Origin: Dethiobacter sp.
GTDB lineage: Bacteria; Bacillota; Dethiobacteria; DTU022; UBA8154
Direction of reading: 5' to 3'
Assembly: GCA_003605065.1 (NCBI GenBank)
Contig: QZJM01000005.1
Span: 1-55,386, forward strand
Length of the DNA: 55,386 nt
Each line of letters starts with the position of its first letter. The stretch's first letter is position 1. This document shows positions 54,821 through 55,386 of the stretch, in pieces. The notes beneath the pieces are model-generated. The model was not told the DNA's origin, ran no database searches, and worked only from the letters and a program-made list of their open reading frames with translations. Made by a program: the position numbers and the translations under genes.

Positions 54821-55386
54821 TTATTTCCCCCTTTCCAAGCGGATGCGCGGGTCAAGGGAAACGTAAGACAGATCAACCATCAAGTTAGCCAGGACAAATA
54901 CCACGGCCATAAACAGGGCATATCCCTGAATAACCGGGTAGTCCCGGTTGAAGATGGAATCCACGGCAAACTTCCCTACGCCCGGCCAGGCAAAGATGGT
55001 CTCTACAATCGCCGCCCCGCCCAAAAGATGTCCAAAACTCATGCCCAAAAGGGTTACTGCGGGCAAAAGAGCATTTTTCAACGCGTGGCGTCCGATGACC
55101 CACTTTTCTTTTAAACCCTTGGCCCGGGCCACCCTGATGTACTCCTGCCCCAGCGCCTCCAGCATGCTGGCGCGTAAAATCCGGGCATAGACGGCAGCCA
55201 TGCCAAACCCCAAAGTTACCGCCGGCAGTACGAGGTGGCGCAAGCTTCCCCGGCCCATTACCGGCAAAAGGCCCAGTCTTACGGCAAAAAAATAGATGAG
55301 CATCAGCCCCAACCAGAAACCGGGCAGCGAGGCACCTAAAAGAGCCCAAAGGCGGTTCAAATGATCAATCAGGGTATGGCGGGAAA
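54821..55386 (-). CDS. ABC transporter permease, NikB/DppB type (partial)
   Basis: The reading frame runs off the right edge, so the N-terminal third is missing; about 188 codons are seen. Membrane helices such as PGFWLGLMLIYFFAVRLGLLP and coupling loop EYIRVARAKGLKEKWVIGRHALKNALLP, then LGGAAIVETIFAWPGVGKFAVD identify the NikB/DppB family. First visible gene of the import operon. Confidence 0.92.
   Translation of the reverse strand, partial: SRHTLIDHLNRLWALLGASLPGFWLGLMLIYFFAVRLGLLPVMGRGSLRHLVLPAVTLGFGMAAVYARILRASMLEALGQEYIRVARAKGLKEKWVIGRHALKNALLPAVTLLGMSFGHLLGGAAIVETIFAWPGVGKFAVDSIFNRDYPVIQGYALFMAVVFVLANLMVDLSYVSLDPRIRLERGK

Overview
This window reads as a chromosomal segment of a spore-forming, low-to-mid GC Firmicute, most likely a member of the Clostridia near Peptococcaceae. 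The grounds are gene content (SpoIIM-like and YtaF sporulation membrane proteins, RemA, DivIVA, PrkC/PrpC, YteA, an Ile T-box leader), heavy use of TTG and GTG starts behind strong GGAGG-type ribosome binding sites, and gene order matching the Bacillus/Clostridium core blocks. I cannot name the species. Almost everything is on the minus strand, so operons read right to left.

Region by region. (1) 159-7141: a lipid/translation operon from a near-consensus promoter (7112-7141): yceD-like DUF177, rpmF, plsX, fabH, fabD, fabG, acpP, fabF, rnc. The regulator FapR, often found beside plsX, is absent. (2) 7215-13580: a mixed accessory stretch with a YkuS-like protein, a NusG-domain-II membrane protein, a plus-strand acyl-CoA ligase with its own promoter and terminator, a hotdog thioesterase coupled to a UspA protein, a stand-alone LigD-type 3'-phosphoesterase, an ArgA-like GNAT, a zinc-ribbon membrane protein, a decayed GNAT pseudogene and a lytic transglycosylase. 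(3) 13597-18655: coaE, ytaF, mutM, polA, a conserved Firmicute block. (4) 18721-22269: a complete riboflavin operon (ribD, ribE, ribBA, ribH) with no FMN riboswitch visible in front. (5) 22335-37330: the conserved block yicC, remA, gmk, rpoZ, coaBC, priA, def, fmt, DUF116, yugP, rsmB, prpC, prkC, rsgA, rpe, linking CoA synthesis, formyl-Met processing, ribosome maturation and Ser/Thr phosphorylation; a spoIIM-like gene lies opposite. rsmB carries a one-base homopolymer frameshift. (6) 37512-42215: a Ca2+ P-type ATPase and, divergently, rqcH. (7) 42218-49106: pyrR, rluD, lspA, yteA-like, DUF5665, ileS with its T-box leader, divIVA. (8) 49107-49659: non-coding, with two terminator-like hairpins and a candidate divIVA promoter. 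(9) 49660 to the right edge: a visibly more GC-rich dipeptide/nickel-type ABC import operon (nikB/dppB partial, nikC/dppC, dppD, dppF, then the binding protein), whose binding protein is fused to a copper-amine-oxidase-N-like domain and has no lipobox.

Most of the window is housekeeping. I see no clear undescribed multi-gene system. The points most worth a second look are the rsmB poly-G frameshift that removes the catalytic cysteine, a probable CTG start for rsgA, the fused binding protein of the ABC operon with a nearby 17-bp palindrome and an unexplained small reading frame, the EF-hand-like loop in YtaF, the lone LigD phosphoesterase, and the wobble-paired hairpin between acpP and fabF.
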